Below are positions 52,651 through 61,534 of a stretch of 64,000 nucleotides of DNA, piece by piece. The first letter of the stretch is position 1, and every line of letters begins with the position of its first letter. Under the pieces are notes generated by a model, which saw only the letters and a program-made list of their open reading frames with translations, did not search any database and was not told the DNA's origin. Source of the DNA: Flavobacteriales bacterium (lineage in GTDB: Bacteria > Bacteroidota > Bacteroidia > Flavobacteriales_C > GCA-002722245); assembly GCA_023251095.1 (NCBI GenBank), contig JAHEZL010000020.1, positions 35,121 to 99,120 on the forward strand, written 5' to 3'. The position numbers were made by a program, and so were the translations under genes.

Positions 52651-53646
52651 CTATTTTTCGTTTAACATTTGATAGAGCTCATCCAGCTTGGGAGTGAGGA
52701 TGATTTCGGTACGTCGGTTTTTCTTTTTGGCTGTTTCCGAATTGGAAGGGTCTATCGGTAAAAACTCTCCTCGTCCTGCAGCCGTTAACCTTTTAGAATC
52801 AATGTTAGCAGAAGAAAGTAGAAGCTTTACAATTTGTGTGGCACGAATTACACTGAGGTCCCAGTTGTCTTTTAAAGCACCGCTGCTTGAATATTTGTCG
52901 GTATCGGTATGTCCTTCCACCATCACGTTGATATCAGGGTTTTGCTCCAGTACTTTTGCCAGTTTTTTAATGGCTTCTTTTCCTTTTTCGTCTACGTCGT
53001 AGCTTCCCGATTTAAACAACAACTGGTTTTCCAGCGACACATATATTTTTCCGTCTTGCTGGCGGATGGTGAGGCCGTTGTTTTCAAAGCCCAATAAAGC
53101 CTGCGACAGCTTATCTTTAAGTGCACGCACTATAGAATCTTTTCTGCTCAGGATAGATTGCATCTCGTGCATTTTTTTCTCGCGAACGGCGATTTCAGTT
53201 TCCAGTTTAGCCAAGCTTTGTTCTTTGGCGCTCAGCTCAGATTGTAATCTGTTTGCAGCGTCTTCTTTGGCGTGTAATTGCTCTAAAGCATTTTCATATT
53301 TTTTGCGCAGATCTTCGGCGTCTTTCAAACTTCCTTTGTGAATTCTGTCGTTAACATCCAGCAACTCTCTGTAGGTTTTGTCCAGCTGATCGTAGTTTGT
53401 AGTGAGTCGGCGCAAAGCCGTTCCCATAATTAAAGTATCGGCTTTCATAGCGTCGGCCGATTTTTTCAATATGGCTAAATTTGAACTGGCTTCATTGTAT
53501 TTGGCTTCAGTAGCCATTCCTGTTTCTTTCAAATCTTTGTTTTCGGCCATGGCCTTGTTGTACTTTTCCTGTACTTCTTCAAACTGACGTTGAGGCACAC
53601 AAGCCGCGAGGCCGGCGATTAATAAGAATACAATGTATTTTTTCAT
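52651..53646 (-). CDS. OmpA-family lipoprotein with coiled coil
   Basis: A 331-residue lipoprotein from ATG 53646 (an in-frame TTG at 53664 is rejected). The signal peptide ends LAA before Cys16. A long heptad coiled coil spans about residues 20-190. The C-terminal OmpA domain has the VMVEGHTDTDKYSS and LTAAGRGEFLP segments and the RRTEIILTP end, for peptidoglycan binding. This is the Pal-like layout with an extended coiled-coil arm, so it may bridge the outer membrane and cell wall. It has no co-directional neighbour close by. Confidence 0.87.
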   Translation of the reverse strand: MKKYIVFLLIAGLAACVPQRQFEEVQEKYNKAMAENKDLKETGMATEAKYNEASSNLAILKKSADAMKADTLIMGTALRRLTTNYDQLDKTYRELLDVNDRIHKGSLKDAEDLRKKYENALEQLHAKEDAANRLQSELSAKEQSLAKLETEIAVREKKMHEMQSILSRKDSIVRALKDKLSQALLGFENNGLTIRQQDGKIYVSLENQLLFKSGSYDVDEKGKEAIKKLAKVLEQNPDINVMVEGHTDTDKYSSSGALKDNWDLSVIRATQIVKLLLSSANIDSKRLTAAGRGEFLPIDPSNSETAKKKNRRTEIILTPKLDELYQMLNEK

Positions 53647-53820
53647 GGTGAAAGATTTATTCAATTTAAAAGTAAACGACAGATTTAGAAACTTTATGCG
53701 TTATCAGTGCATTTTATAAACAATTCGATGTGCGTAGGGGAGCACTTTCTTCCGTTGATATCGAAGGATATTTTATATTATTGATAAGATTTTCCGTTTA
53801 TTTAGTTTAGTTGCTAGGGA

Positions 53821-56800
53821 ATGACACAGCGCCTTTTACAATATATCCTTGTTTTTGCTCTGCTTATAACGGCGTTTTTATTACCCAACACTGCGTATTC
53901 ACAGGGAGAACAGCTGTCGAATTTGCGCATCAAAAAAGTAGTGCTGAATTCCGATACCATTGTTTTGGATACCCTGAGTATCGTTCCCGGCTCCATCAAT
54001 GTTTGGAAATCCGATGGGAGTTTAGCCAATACCCAGGGTTTATTTTCTCCCGATTATGTCAATGGAAAACTAGCCGTTGCCAAAAGCGTTTTTTCTTTTG
54101 ACACCCTCACTTTTGTGTATCGCGTTTTCCCTTTTAAAATCAATCAGCCTGTTTTTCGCAAAGACCCTCTGAAAATAACGCCCAATCAGCAAAGTATCAA
54201 ACAACTCACAGCGGGAAACAACAAGGGAGAAGACATTTTTAATACAGGCGGACTCAAAAAAGGGGGAAGTATTTCGCGTGGAATTTCTTTTGGGAACAAT
54301 CAGGATTTAACGGTGAACTCCAATTTGAATCTTCAGCTTTCAGGAAAAATTTACGACGACATAGAAGTGTTGGCGGCGATCACCGATAACAATATTCCCA
54401 TTCAGGCTGATGGAAACACGCAGCAATTGCAGGAATTCGACAAGGTGTACATTCAGTTTAAAAAGAACAATACACGTTTGCTCACCGGCGATTTTCAGGT
54501 GCAGGAAACTCAGGATAAATTTTTGCGCTTCAATAAAAAGGCTCAGGGCTTAAGTTTTTCTACCGAATATCGTTTGCCGGCCAATAAAAACGGTTTCCGT
54601 CCCACGCACAAAATGGATGTGAATGCCGCTTTGTCGAAAGGAAAATTTTCACGCTACCAGCTCGCCGGCGTGGAAGGAAATCAGGGCCCCTACAAACTGC
54701 ATGGCGCAGAGAATGAAAGCTTCATCATTATTTTATCGGGAACCGAAAAAATTTATGTGGATGGGAAATTGCTGCAACGCGGACAGGACAACGATTACAT
54801 CATTGATTACAACAATGCCGAAATTACTTTTACCGCACAGCAGCTCATCACCAAAGACAAAAGGATTATTGTTGAATTTCAATATTCCGATAAAAACTAC
54901 ACCCGTACTTTATTTCACACGCATCAGGAAGTAATTTTTGAAAACGTAAAACTCAACTTCAATTTGTATTCCGAGCAGGATGTGCAGGATCAGCCCTTGC
55001 AGCAAAAGCTTAATGCTGCTCAGGTGAATATTTTACAAAACATCGGCGACAGTTTGAATATGGCGCTTTCCGATAACATTGATTCCATGGCCTATTCGCC
55101 GAATTACGTTTTGTATAAAAAGATGGACACGGTGGTGAGTGCCGTGACCTACCCCATTTTTGTTTATTCGGTAAATCCCCTGGATGCCAAGTACCGACTC
55201 ACTTTCACCGATCTCGGTCAGGGTCGTGGAAACTATGTTTTGAATGCTACTTCCGTCAACGGAAGAACTTATAAATGGGTGGCGCCCGTGGCCGGTGTGC
55301 TGCAGGGCCGCTATGAACCTAAATCGATGATGATTACCCCAAAGCAGCGCCAGATGGCCACTATCGGCGCGCAGTATAAATTAGGGAAGAACACTATTTT
55401 TGAAGCAGAGGTGGCGGCAAGCAACCGCAATCTCAATATGTATTCCGATAAAAATAAAAGCGATGATCAGGGCGTGGCGCTTCAGCTGCATTTTGAAAAC
55501 AGCAAAAAGATGGATACCGCTGCAGCAGGCTGGGTGCTCAAATCTACCGGCGATTACCAGTTGGTGAACAAAAACTTTTCGGCCATTGAAAGATTCAGAA
55601 GTACCGAGTTTGAAAGAGACTGGAACATTACCGGTTTAACTGCTGTGGTGGAAGATGAACATTTCGGAACAGCAAAATTTGATTTGCGGAAATCGGCTTC
55701 ACAGTTAGTAAATCTGAATTCTTCTTTTTTCAGCAAAGGCGCTTTTTATAAAGGATACAGAATAGGCAGTGAAGTAAATTACATCAATAAAGTAGGAACA
55801 AAATTAACAGGAACCGCTAGCTGGCTGCAAAGTTTTGGGAGTATCAGCAACACACAGTTTTTGCGCTACAATACCAATCTTTCTCAAAAGCTGGGGTGGT
55901 TTGTTTTAGGGATTAAAGCAGAAGAAGACAATGATCAAATCAGAAGCGCTGTTACTGATACCTTGCTGAAAAGCTCTTTTATTTATACCCAGCGCGGCGC
56001 CTACATCAGCACTTCCGACGATATTAAAAATGTTTTTTCTTTGTCCTATGATCGCAGGGACGATTATGCCATTAAAAACGATGCCTTTAGCAGAAGCACC
56101 GTTGCCGATAATTTTCAGGGGAAAATGTCTTTCCTCCAAAATAAAAATGTGCAGCTCACTTTGTCTTCTATTTACCGCTCTCTCAGCATTGTGGATTCCA
56201 ATCTTACCACGGTGAAAACGCCCGAAAATACTTTGCTGAATAAGGTGGATCTCACGGTGAATGCTTTTAAAGGCTTTATCAATACGAGGACCTACTATGA
56301 GTTTGGGAGCGGACTAGAAATCAAACGCGAGTTTTCTTATGTGCAGGTGGCTCCCGGACAAGGGACTTATGCCTGGATAGATTACAATGGCGACAATGTA
56401 CAGCAGTTGAATGAATTTGAAATTGCCAAGTTTCCCGATGCCATGCGCTTCATTAAAGTATACACGCCCACCAAGGATTTCGTGAAAACCTATTCCACTC
56501 AGTTCAATGAGGTGCTGAATGTTCAGTTTTCAAAACTCTTTAAAAATCAGAAACTGAAAGGGCTTCCGCTTTTCATTTCTAAATTCCACAATCAGCTGGC
56601 TTACCGCGCGGTGATGAAAACCAATAAATCGGCTCAGGAACAAGCCCTCGTTCCTTATTCGCGCAATGTGGCCGATACCAGTTTGGTGAGCACCAATTCT
56701 TCTTTGAGAAACACCATTTTCTTTAACCGTGGAAATCCTTTGTATACTATGGATTTTACCTATTCCGACAATCAGAATAAAACCTTGCTCACCAATGGTT

Positions 56801-57345
56801 TTGAATCGCGACAGCTTACCAGCAAGGTGCTCAATATCCGTTGGAACTTTACCGGAAAATGGTCAATATTGCTCAATGGTGAAGAGCAAAACAAAGCTAA
56901 ATTCTCACAGTTTTTCTCTGCCACCGATTATAGTATTCATGCTTATATCGCCAATCCTAAACTTACCTTTCAACCCAACAATAATTTAAGGGCTACTTTA
57001 TTGTACAACTATAAAGACAAGCAGAATTCACCTGTTTACGGTACTGAAAAGGTGAAGCTCAACCAGATCGGGGCCGAACTCACTTACAACTTTGTGGGGA
57101 AAGGGCGCTTGGACTTCACCTTTAATTATATAGGGATAAACTATAATAAGGCTACAGAGAATTCTTCACCGCTGGAATTTGAAATGCTGGAAGGCCTGCA
57201 CAACGGAACCAATTTCACCTGGACGGTGAGTATGCAAAACCGATTTGCCAACAACATGCAAATTAGTCTAAATTATCAGGGAAGGGCATCAAACAAAAAC
57301 ACCCCCGTTCATACCGGAGGTGTTCAAGTTCAAATGTTATTTTAA
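53821..57345 (+). CDS. Large outer-membrane beta-barrel-like protein (unrecognised, SprA-reminiscent)
   Basis: An 1174-residue exported protein with a signal peptide ending about NTAYSQ. The first 500 residues contain GGSISRGISFGNNQDLTVNSNL and DNNIPIQADGNTQQLQEFDKVYIQF, segments I associate with SprA, the T9SS translocon (about 2400 residues); the rest is aromatic-rich amphipathic strands ending in QMLF, an outer-membrane barrel signature (terminal Phe). At half the SprA length it may be a paralogue or another barrel family. It is flanked by two minus-strand genes and runs to within 4 bases of the convergent one. Not assigned to a function. Confidence 0.55.
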   Translation: MTQRLLQYILVFALLITAFLLPNTAYSQGEQLSNLRIKKVVLNSDTIVLDTLSIVPGSINVWKSDGSLANTQGLFSPDYVNGKLAVAKSVFSFDTLTFVYRVFPFKINQPVFRKDPLKITPNQQSIKQLTAGNNKGEDIFNTGGLKKGGSISRGISFGNNQDLTVNSNLNLQLSGKIYDDIEVLAAITDNNIPIQADGNTQQLQEFDKVYIQFKKNNTRLLTGDFQVQETQDKFLRFNKKAQGLSFSTEYRLPANKNGFRPTHKMDVNAALSKGKFSRYQLAGVEGNQGPYKLHGAENESFIIILSGTEKIYVDGKLLQRGQDNDYIIDYNNAEITFTAQQLITKDKRIIVEFQYSDKNYTRTLFHTHQEVIFENVKLNFNLYSEQDVQDQPLQQKLNAAQVNILQNIGDSLNMALSDNIDSMAYSPNYVLYKKMDTVVSAVTYPIFVYSVNPLDAKYRLTFTDLGQGRGNYVLNATSVNGRTYKWVAPVAGVLQGRYEPKSMMITPKQRQMATIGAQYKLGKNTIFEAEVAASNRNLNMYSDKNKSDDQGVALQLHFENSKKMDTAAAGWVLKSTGDYQLVNKNFSAIERFRSTEFERDWNITGLTAVVEDEHFGTAKFDLRKSASQLVNLNSSFFSKGAFYKGYRIGSEVNYINKVGTKLTGTASWLQSFGSISNTQFLRYNTNLSQKLGWFVLGIKAEEDNDQIRSAVTDTLLKSSFIYTQRGAYISTSDDIKNVFSLSYDRRDDYAIKNDAFSRSTVADNFQGKMSFLQNKNVQLTLSSIYRSLSIVDSNLTTVKTPENTLLNKVDLTVNAFKGFINTRTYYEFGSGLEIKREFSYVQVAPGQGTYAWIDYNGDNVQQLNEFEIAKFPDAMRFIKVYTPTKDFVKTYSTQFNEVLNVQFSKLFKNQKLKGLPLFISKFHNQLAYRAVMKTNKSAQEQALVPYSRNVADTSLVSTNSSLRNTIFFNRGNPLYTMDFTYSDNQNKTLLTNGFESRQLTSKVLNIRWNFTGKWSILLNGEEQNKAKFSQFFSATDYSIHAYIANPKLTFQPNNNLRATLLYNYKDKQNSPVYGTEKVKLNQIGAELTYNFVGKGRLDFTFNYIGINYNKATENSSPLEFEMLEGLHNGTNFTWTVSMQNRFANNMQISLNYQGRASNKNTPVHTGGVQVQMLF

Positions 57346-57349
57346 AAGA

Positions 57350-58276
57350 TTATTTAAGTTCTGTAGAGGCAGTTGCTAATAAGTAACCGTCCATGAAAGC
57401 TTCCAGGGTATAGGTTCCCGCTACAAATTGAGTAGCGTATGGAGTAGCGTACATGATCACGTCTAAATCTCTGTTTTGATAATCTACATCTTGTCTTTCA
57501 CTGAAGGTGATGGTTTTGCCTTCATAAGTAAAAGTGTTTCCACCGTTGGTGAATTTTGTACCGTCGGGAGCTGTGCAAATAAGATAAATGGTTTTCATTC
57601 CCGGTCTTGCTACAAGGTTTGCATTTAAAGTAAAAGCAAATCTGATTTTCTCCACGTTTCTAGGGTTTTTAGATACCCTTTCAGAATTTCTTCTTTGGCG
57701 GATACCTTCAGCAACCATATCGCGGGCCAGGATTCTTGCTCCTAACTTAGCCTGATCGGCAGCTGATTGTAAACTCGTTTTCAATTCTTTGGTAGTACTG
57801 TTTAAGCTGCTGATGGTGGTTTTTGCCTGACCGTTTTCATCCTGCAACTTAGCATTTAAAGCCAGTAACTCTTCGTTTTTCTTTTTAAGGTCGCGGATCT
57901 CGCTTCTTAATTTCCACAATTCAGCTTTCAGTTTTCTGAAATATTCAATGTCGCCTTCAGCCTCGTAGTTTTTTAATTTTTCACGCAATTTTTCAAGCTC
58001 GGCACTTTTTGCCTGAAGTTCCTGGTCTTTTGCCGGGTCTCCGGTTTTTGCCTGCTCTAGTAAATCCTTGGTTTTGTTAAGATCTGCGAGTAATCTGTCG
58101 TGTTTTTCCTGGTTGTCTTTGCCTTTTTCCAGTTCAGCTTTAACTTCATGTTCCGTCTCACTTAATTTCCATCCAAAAAATACTGAAGTACCTAGTAAAA
58201 GAGCAATAACCCCGATAAGGGTCCCCATGATAAAGCCGCCTTTCTTTTTCTTCTTTTCTTCCTCGTTGTTTTCCAT
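57350..58276 (-). CDS. Inner-membrane coiled-coil protein of unknown function
   Basis: A 308-residue protein. The N-terminus is strongly charged (EEEKKKKK) before a single helix (about residues 14-34). A heptad-rich coiled coil follows (about 40-165), then a globular C-terminal domain of about 120 residues with beta strands (AFTLNANLVARPGMKTIYLIC is one). The topology suggests a periplasmic coiled coil and domain. No enzyme motif is visible. It has its own promoter box, and converges on the large barrel gene. Confidence 0.7.
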   Translation of the reverse strand: MENNEEEKKKKKGGFIMGTLIGVIALLLGTSVFFGWKLSETEHEVKAELEKGKDNQEKHDRLLADLNKTKDLLEQAKTGDPAKDQELQAKSAELEKLREKLKNYEAEGDIEYFRKLKAELWKLRSEIRDLKKKNEELLALNAKLQDENGQAKTTISSLNSTTKELKTSLQSAADQAKLGARILARDMVAEGIRQRRNSERVSKNPRNVEKIRFAFTLNANLVARPGMKTIYLICTAPDGTKFTNGGNTFTYEGKTITFSERQDVDYQNRDLDVIMYATPYATQFVAGTYTLEAFMDGYLLATASTELK

Positions 58277-58307
58277 AAATTGATACTTGTTAAAAGCCTC
58301 CTTTGAG

Positions 58308-58315
58308 CAAATATA
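58308..58315 (-). promoter_or_regulatory. Promoter -7 element for the coiled-coil gene
   Basis: TATATTTG on the minus strand matches TAnnTTTG, 32 bases before the start at 58276. No -33 TTTG is seen. Confidence 0.5.
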
Positions 58316-58367
58316 CTTATTTTTGATATTTATAGTTACATTTTATTTCGCCTGTTTTTTGGATGTT

Positions 58368-59057
58368 ATGTTGAATCATTTATTGTCACTCGTTTTCCCC
58401 GAGGGTTGCTTGCATTGTAAAGTTCCCATGCTTAGCGGCGAACGTTATGTTTGCACCACCTGTTTGCATCAGATTCATCTGCTGGATTTTTCTGAAAAGG
58501 AAGAGGGTGGCATCGACACGGTTTTTTATGGAAAGGTCCCTTTGGAAAGAGCGGTTTCCCTGTTTTATTTTATCAAGGGTGGGGTTGGGCAGTCGCTCAT
58601 TCATCAATTGAAGTACAAAAGTAAGGGAGGAGTGGGTGAGCATTTCGGACAGATTTTGGGCGAGCGACTTTCCGTTTTACCTGCTTTTCAGGACATTGAT
58701 GCCATAGTCCCTGTTCCGCTCAGCAAGGGGAAGAAAAGGAAAAGAGGCTACAATCAAAGTGAAAAGATAGCCAGAGGCATCGCCCAAAAATTGCAAAAAC
58801 CGGTACTTCCCGATTATTTACTGAGGGTAAAGCAAAAGGAAAGTCAGACCCAGTACAACAAGTTCACCCGCTGGCAAAACATTCAGCTGTGTTATGAGCG
58901 CAATGAAAAAATAAAAAGCTCTTTCCGTCATATTTTATTGGTAGATGATGTTATTACCACCGGAGCAACTATTGAAAGCTGTGTGCATGTCCTGCTTGAG
59001 CAAGGAAATATTAAAGTGTCGGTGGCTTCACTGGCCTTTGCGCCCCAGCCGCTTTGA
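58368..59057 (+). CDS. comF: ComF family phosphoribosyltransferase-like protein
   Basis: A 229-residue protein from ATG 58368; an earlier in-frame start (58287) adds a hydrophobic stretch with no family match. The N-terminal zinc-finger-like CLHC...CTTC pair and the PRTase motif HILLVDDVITTGAT near the C-terminus define ComF, involved in DNA uptake and processing in competent bacteria and widely kept elsewhere. Its enzymatic substrate is unknown. It is followed 37 bases later by the Ig-like lipoprotein gene. Confidence 0.9.
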   Translation: MLNHLLSLVFPEGCLHCKVPMLSGERYVCTTCLHQIHLLDFSEKEEGGIDTVFYGKVPLERAVSLFYFIKGGVGQSLIHQLKYKSKGGVGEHFGQILGERLSVLPAFQDIDAIVPVPLSKGKKRKRGYNQSEKIARGIAQKLQKPVLPDYLLRVKQKESQTQYNKFTRWQNIQLCYERNEKIKSSFRHILLVDDVITTGATIESCVHVLLEQGNIKVSVASLAFAPQPL

Positions 59058-59082
59058 ATTTTAAAATAACGGTGGAATCCTG

Positions 59083-59090
59083 TATGTTTG
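59083..59090 (+). promoter_or_regulatory. Promoter -7 element immediately before a GTG start
   Basis: TATGTTTG matches TAnnTTTG and lies only 4 bases before the GTG at 59095, so transcription would begin at or near the start codon, giving a leaderless mRNA. Confidence 0.4.
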
Positions 59091-59094
59091 CGGG

Positions 59095-60699
59095 GTGAAA
59101 GCACTATCCCTCTTTTTGTTTATTCTTATTTTGGCAGGATGCGCCAATGTGGGCACTCTTACCGGCGGAGAGAAGGATACTGCGCCTCCTAAACTGATCA
59201 AAAGCTTTCCTCAGAATGAAGCGGTAAATTTCAATCAAACTAAAATCGAATTGCTTTTTAATGAATATGTTCAGCTGAAAAATATTCAGCAGCAGCTCAT
59301 CATTTCCCCGCCTTTAAAAACCTTTCCGAAGGTGAGTATAAAAGGAAAAAAAGTGGTGCTTACTTTCGATACGCTGTTTAGAGAAAACACTACTTACTCT
59401 TTGTTTTTTGGCGATGGCATTGCCGATTTTACCGAAGGCAATCCATGGGAGAACAGCACTCTGGTATTTTCCACAGGAAACCGACTGGATTTTCTGCAAT
59501 TGTCGGGAACGGTGAAAAACGCTTTCGATGCGCAGCCCGAAGCGGGGATGTTTGTGATGTTGTATGCTGCCGGTTTAGGCGATTCGGTGGTGCAAAAGTC
59601 GCTGCCTTCTTATTTCGGAAAAACCGATAAACAGGGCGCATATAAAATTCACAACATCCATGAAGGGGAATACCGCGTTTTTGCGCTGAAAGACAACAAC
59701 AACAATTATCTTTTTGATCAGGCCAATGAAAAAATAGCCTTTAACTCAGAGACCATTAGAGTTTACGACAGCATTACCCACGTTGATCTGGCAGCCTTTA
59801 TTCCCAATAATAAGCGCCAGTTCCTCTCCACCCAAAAACTGCTGAATGAAAAACAATTATTGCTTTCTTTCAACAGAAAATCCAGAAGCGGAAAGGTGGA
59901 ATTTGAAGACGAGAAACGTAAGATTCATCATATTGAAAAATATCTGGATGGAGATAGTTTGGTGGTTTGGCTGAATCCTGAATTAAGTGCCAAAGATTCA
60001 TTGGTTTTTAAAGTAAAAGATTTTGATTTTTCGGACACCACCACCTTGTTTTTAAACAACAGCAAAGCCTTGAAAGAGCTGCCGCTTCGGGTGAATAAGG
60101 ATATAAAATTAAACAACATTGTGCCCGGTGATTCGGTTTATTTCTCCTTTAATTTTCCTTTGCAGTCGGTAAATGCATCTTTGATTACCATCACTCAGGA
60201 TTCATTAAAAATTCCTTTTTCGGCTACTTTGAGTGCTGCCCGGAAAATGGCTTTAAAAGCAGAAGCAAAACCGGTAAAACCTTGTAAAATCAAATTTTTA
60301 CCCGGTGCTTTAAATGATATTTACGGTCGCGGCAACAAAGATACTTTAGTGAGTTCTTTTACTCTTTCGGAGGAAAGCGCATTTGGTACTTTGGCTTTAT
60401 CGCTGGATGTAAAAGAGGCGCCGGCCGGCGCTACTTTTATCATGCAAATCCTATCGTCGAAACAGGAAATCGTGAAAGAAGAAATTTTCACTTCTGCCAA
60501 AATGCTGTTCAACTATAAAAATTTTCCTCCCGACGAGTACAAAATAAAATTGATTTTAGACATCAACGGAAATGGGCGCTGGGACAGTGGAAATTACTAT
60601 TTGAAGGAGCAGCCCGAGAAAATAATTTTTTATGAAAAACCATTAACCGTAAGGGCCAATTGGGAAATGGAAATAGAGTGGGTGGTGCTTCCCGAATAG
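59095..60699 (+). CDS. Ig-like (Big_5) domain lipoprotein
   Basis: A 534-residue lipoprotein starting with GTG, signal peptide ending LAG before Cys16. Directly after the lipid Cys comes TGGEKDTAPPKLIKSFPQN, the hallmark of Bacteroidota Big_5-domain lipoproteins; an Ig-like domain (about 30-125) follows, ending FSTG. The rest is a series of beta-sandwich-like segments, one resembling a carboxypeptidase-regulatory fold around GKTDKQGAYKIHNIHEGEYRVFAL. It is probably an outer-membrane structural protein. The -7 box lies 4 bases upstream of the GTG. Confidence 0.8.
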   Translation: MKALSLFLFILILAGCANVGTLTGGEKDTAPPKLIKSFPQNEAVNFNQTKIELLFNEYVQLKNIQQQLIISPPLKTFPKVSIKGKKVVLTFDTLFRENTTYSLFFGDGIADFTEGNPWENSTLVFSTGNRLDFLQLSGTVKNAFDAQPEAGMFVMLYAAGLGDSVVQKSLPSYFGKTDKQGAYKIHNIHEGEYRVFALKDNNNNYLFDQANEKIAFNSETIRVYDSITHVDLAAFIPNNKRQFLSTQKLLNEKQLLLSFNRKSRSGKVEFEDEKRKIHHIEKYLDGDSLVVWLNPELSAKDSLVFKVKDFDFSDTTTLFLNNSKALKELPLRVNKDIKLNNIVPGDSVYFSFNFPLQSVNASLITITQDSLKIPFSATLSAARKMALKAEAKPVKPCKIKFLPGALNDIYGRGNKDTLVSSFTLSEESAFGTLALSLDVKEAPAGATFIMQILSSKQEIVKEEIFTSAKMLFNYKNFPPDEYKIKLILDINGNGRWDSGNYYLKEQPEKIIFYEKPLTVRANWEMEIEWVVLPE

Positions 60700-60748
60700 A
60701 ATTTTTGATTTTCGGCGCAGTAAAAGGGACAATAAATTTTTTATCGGA

Positions 60749-61534
60749 TCAATCGAGGTTCAAACTGAATTTATCTCCATCCAGATTCACCGGAAAATTC
60801 GCACGGCATTGTTCAAGGAAAGCATCGTTTAATTTTACAAAAACAATTTCTTCTTTTCCCGGAACAGCTTCTGCTACATATTTCCCCAAAGGATCAATCA
60901 CTGAACTGTCGCCTGAATAATCTAAATTATTTCCGTCTTTCCCCACCCGATTTAATCCCAGCACATAACATTGGTTTTCAATGGCACGTGCGGGCAATAA
61001 TGTTTTCCACGGATGGCTGCGAACGGCAGGCCAGTTGGCGATATAGAGTAAAATATCATATTCCCGGTTTACATTTCTGCTCCATACCGGAAAACGTAAA
61101 TCGTAGCAAATAAGCGGACAAATTTTCCATCCTTTCAGCTCAACAATAAGTTTTTTTTGTCCTTCTGTATAGAGACTATTTTCGCCTGCCATGCGGAAGA
61201 GGTGACGTTTATCATACAATTCAAAACTTCCATCAGCACGCATCCAAACGAGTCGGTTGAAATATTTTCCTTTTTCTTCTGCGATGAAACTTCCGGTGAT
61301 GACACAGTTTTTTTCTTTCGCTTTTTGTGTGAGCCAGTTCATGGTTTTTCCTTGCATGCTTTCTGCCAGTGGAGCAGGATTCATGGAGAAACCGGTAGAA
61401 AACATTTCGGGCAAAACAATTAAATCGGCCTCTTTTATTTTTTCAAGATGCTGATTGAAAATTGCAAAATTTCCTTCCGCATTTTCCCATGCGAGATTGC
61501 TTTGCACCAACGCTATGTTGAGTTCTTTTCTCAT
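60749..61534 (-). CDS. Omega-amidase / nitrilase-family hydrolase
   Basis: A 261-residue nitrilase-family C-N hydrolase with the catalytic triad Glu43 (VLPEMF), Lys109 (YDKRHLF) and Cys143 (ICYDLRF). These match the omega-amidase branch (E. coli YafV, Nit2), which hydrolyses alpha-ketoglutaramate or alpha-ketosuccinamate. It overlaps the aminotransferase upstream by four bases. Together they fit the glutamine transaminase/omega-amidase route, in which transamination with glutamine yields alpha-ketoglutaramate, cleared by this enzyme. Confidence 0.9.
   Translation of the reverse strand: MRKELNIALVQSNLAWENAEGNFAIFNQHLEKIKEADLIVLPEMFSTGFSMNPAPLAESMQGKTMNWLTQKAKEKNCVITGSFIAEEKGKYFNRLVWMRADGSFELYDKRHLFRMAGENSLYTEGQKKLIVELKGWKICPLICYDLRFPVWSRNVNREYDILLYIANWPAVRSHPWKTLLPARAIENQCYVLGLNRVGKDGNNLDYSGDSSVIDPLGKYVAEAVPGKEEIVFVKLNDAFLEQCRANFPVNLDGDKFSLNLD

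Noticed and set aside
57298..57324. Hairpin of AACACC...GGTGTT at the end of the large barrel gene as a terminator
   Set aside because: The stem has a mismatch, sits within the last codons, and no T tract follows closely.
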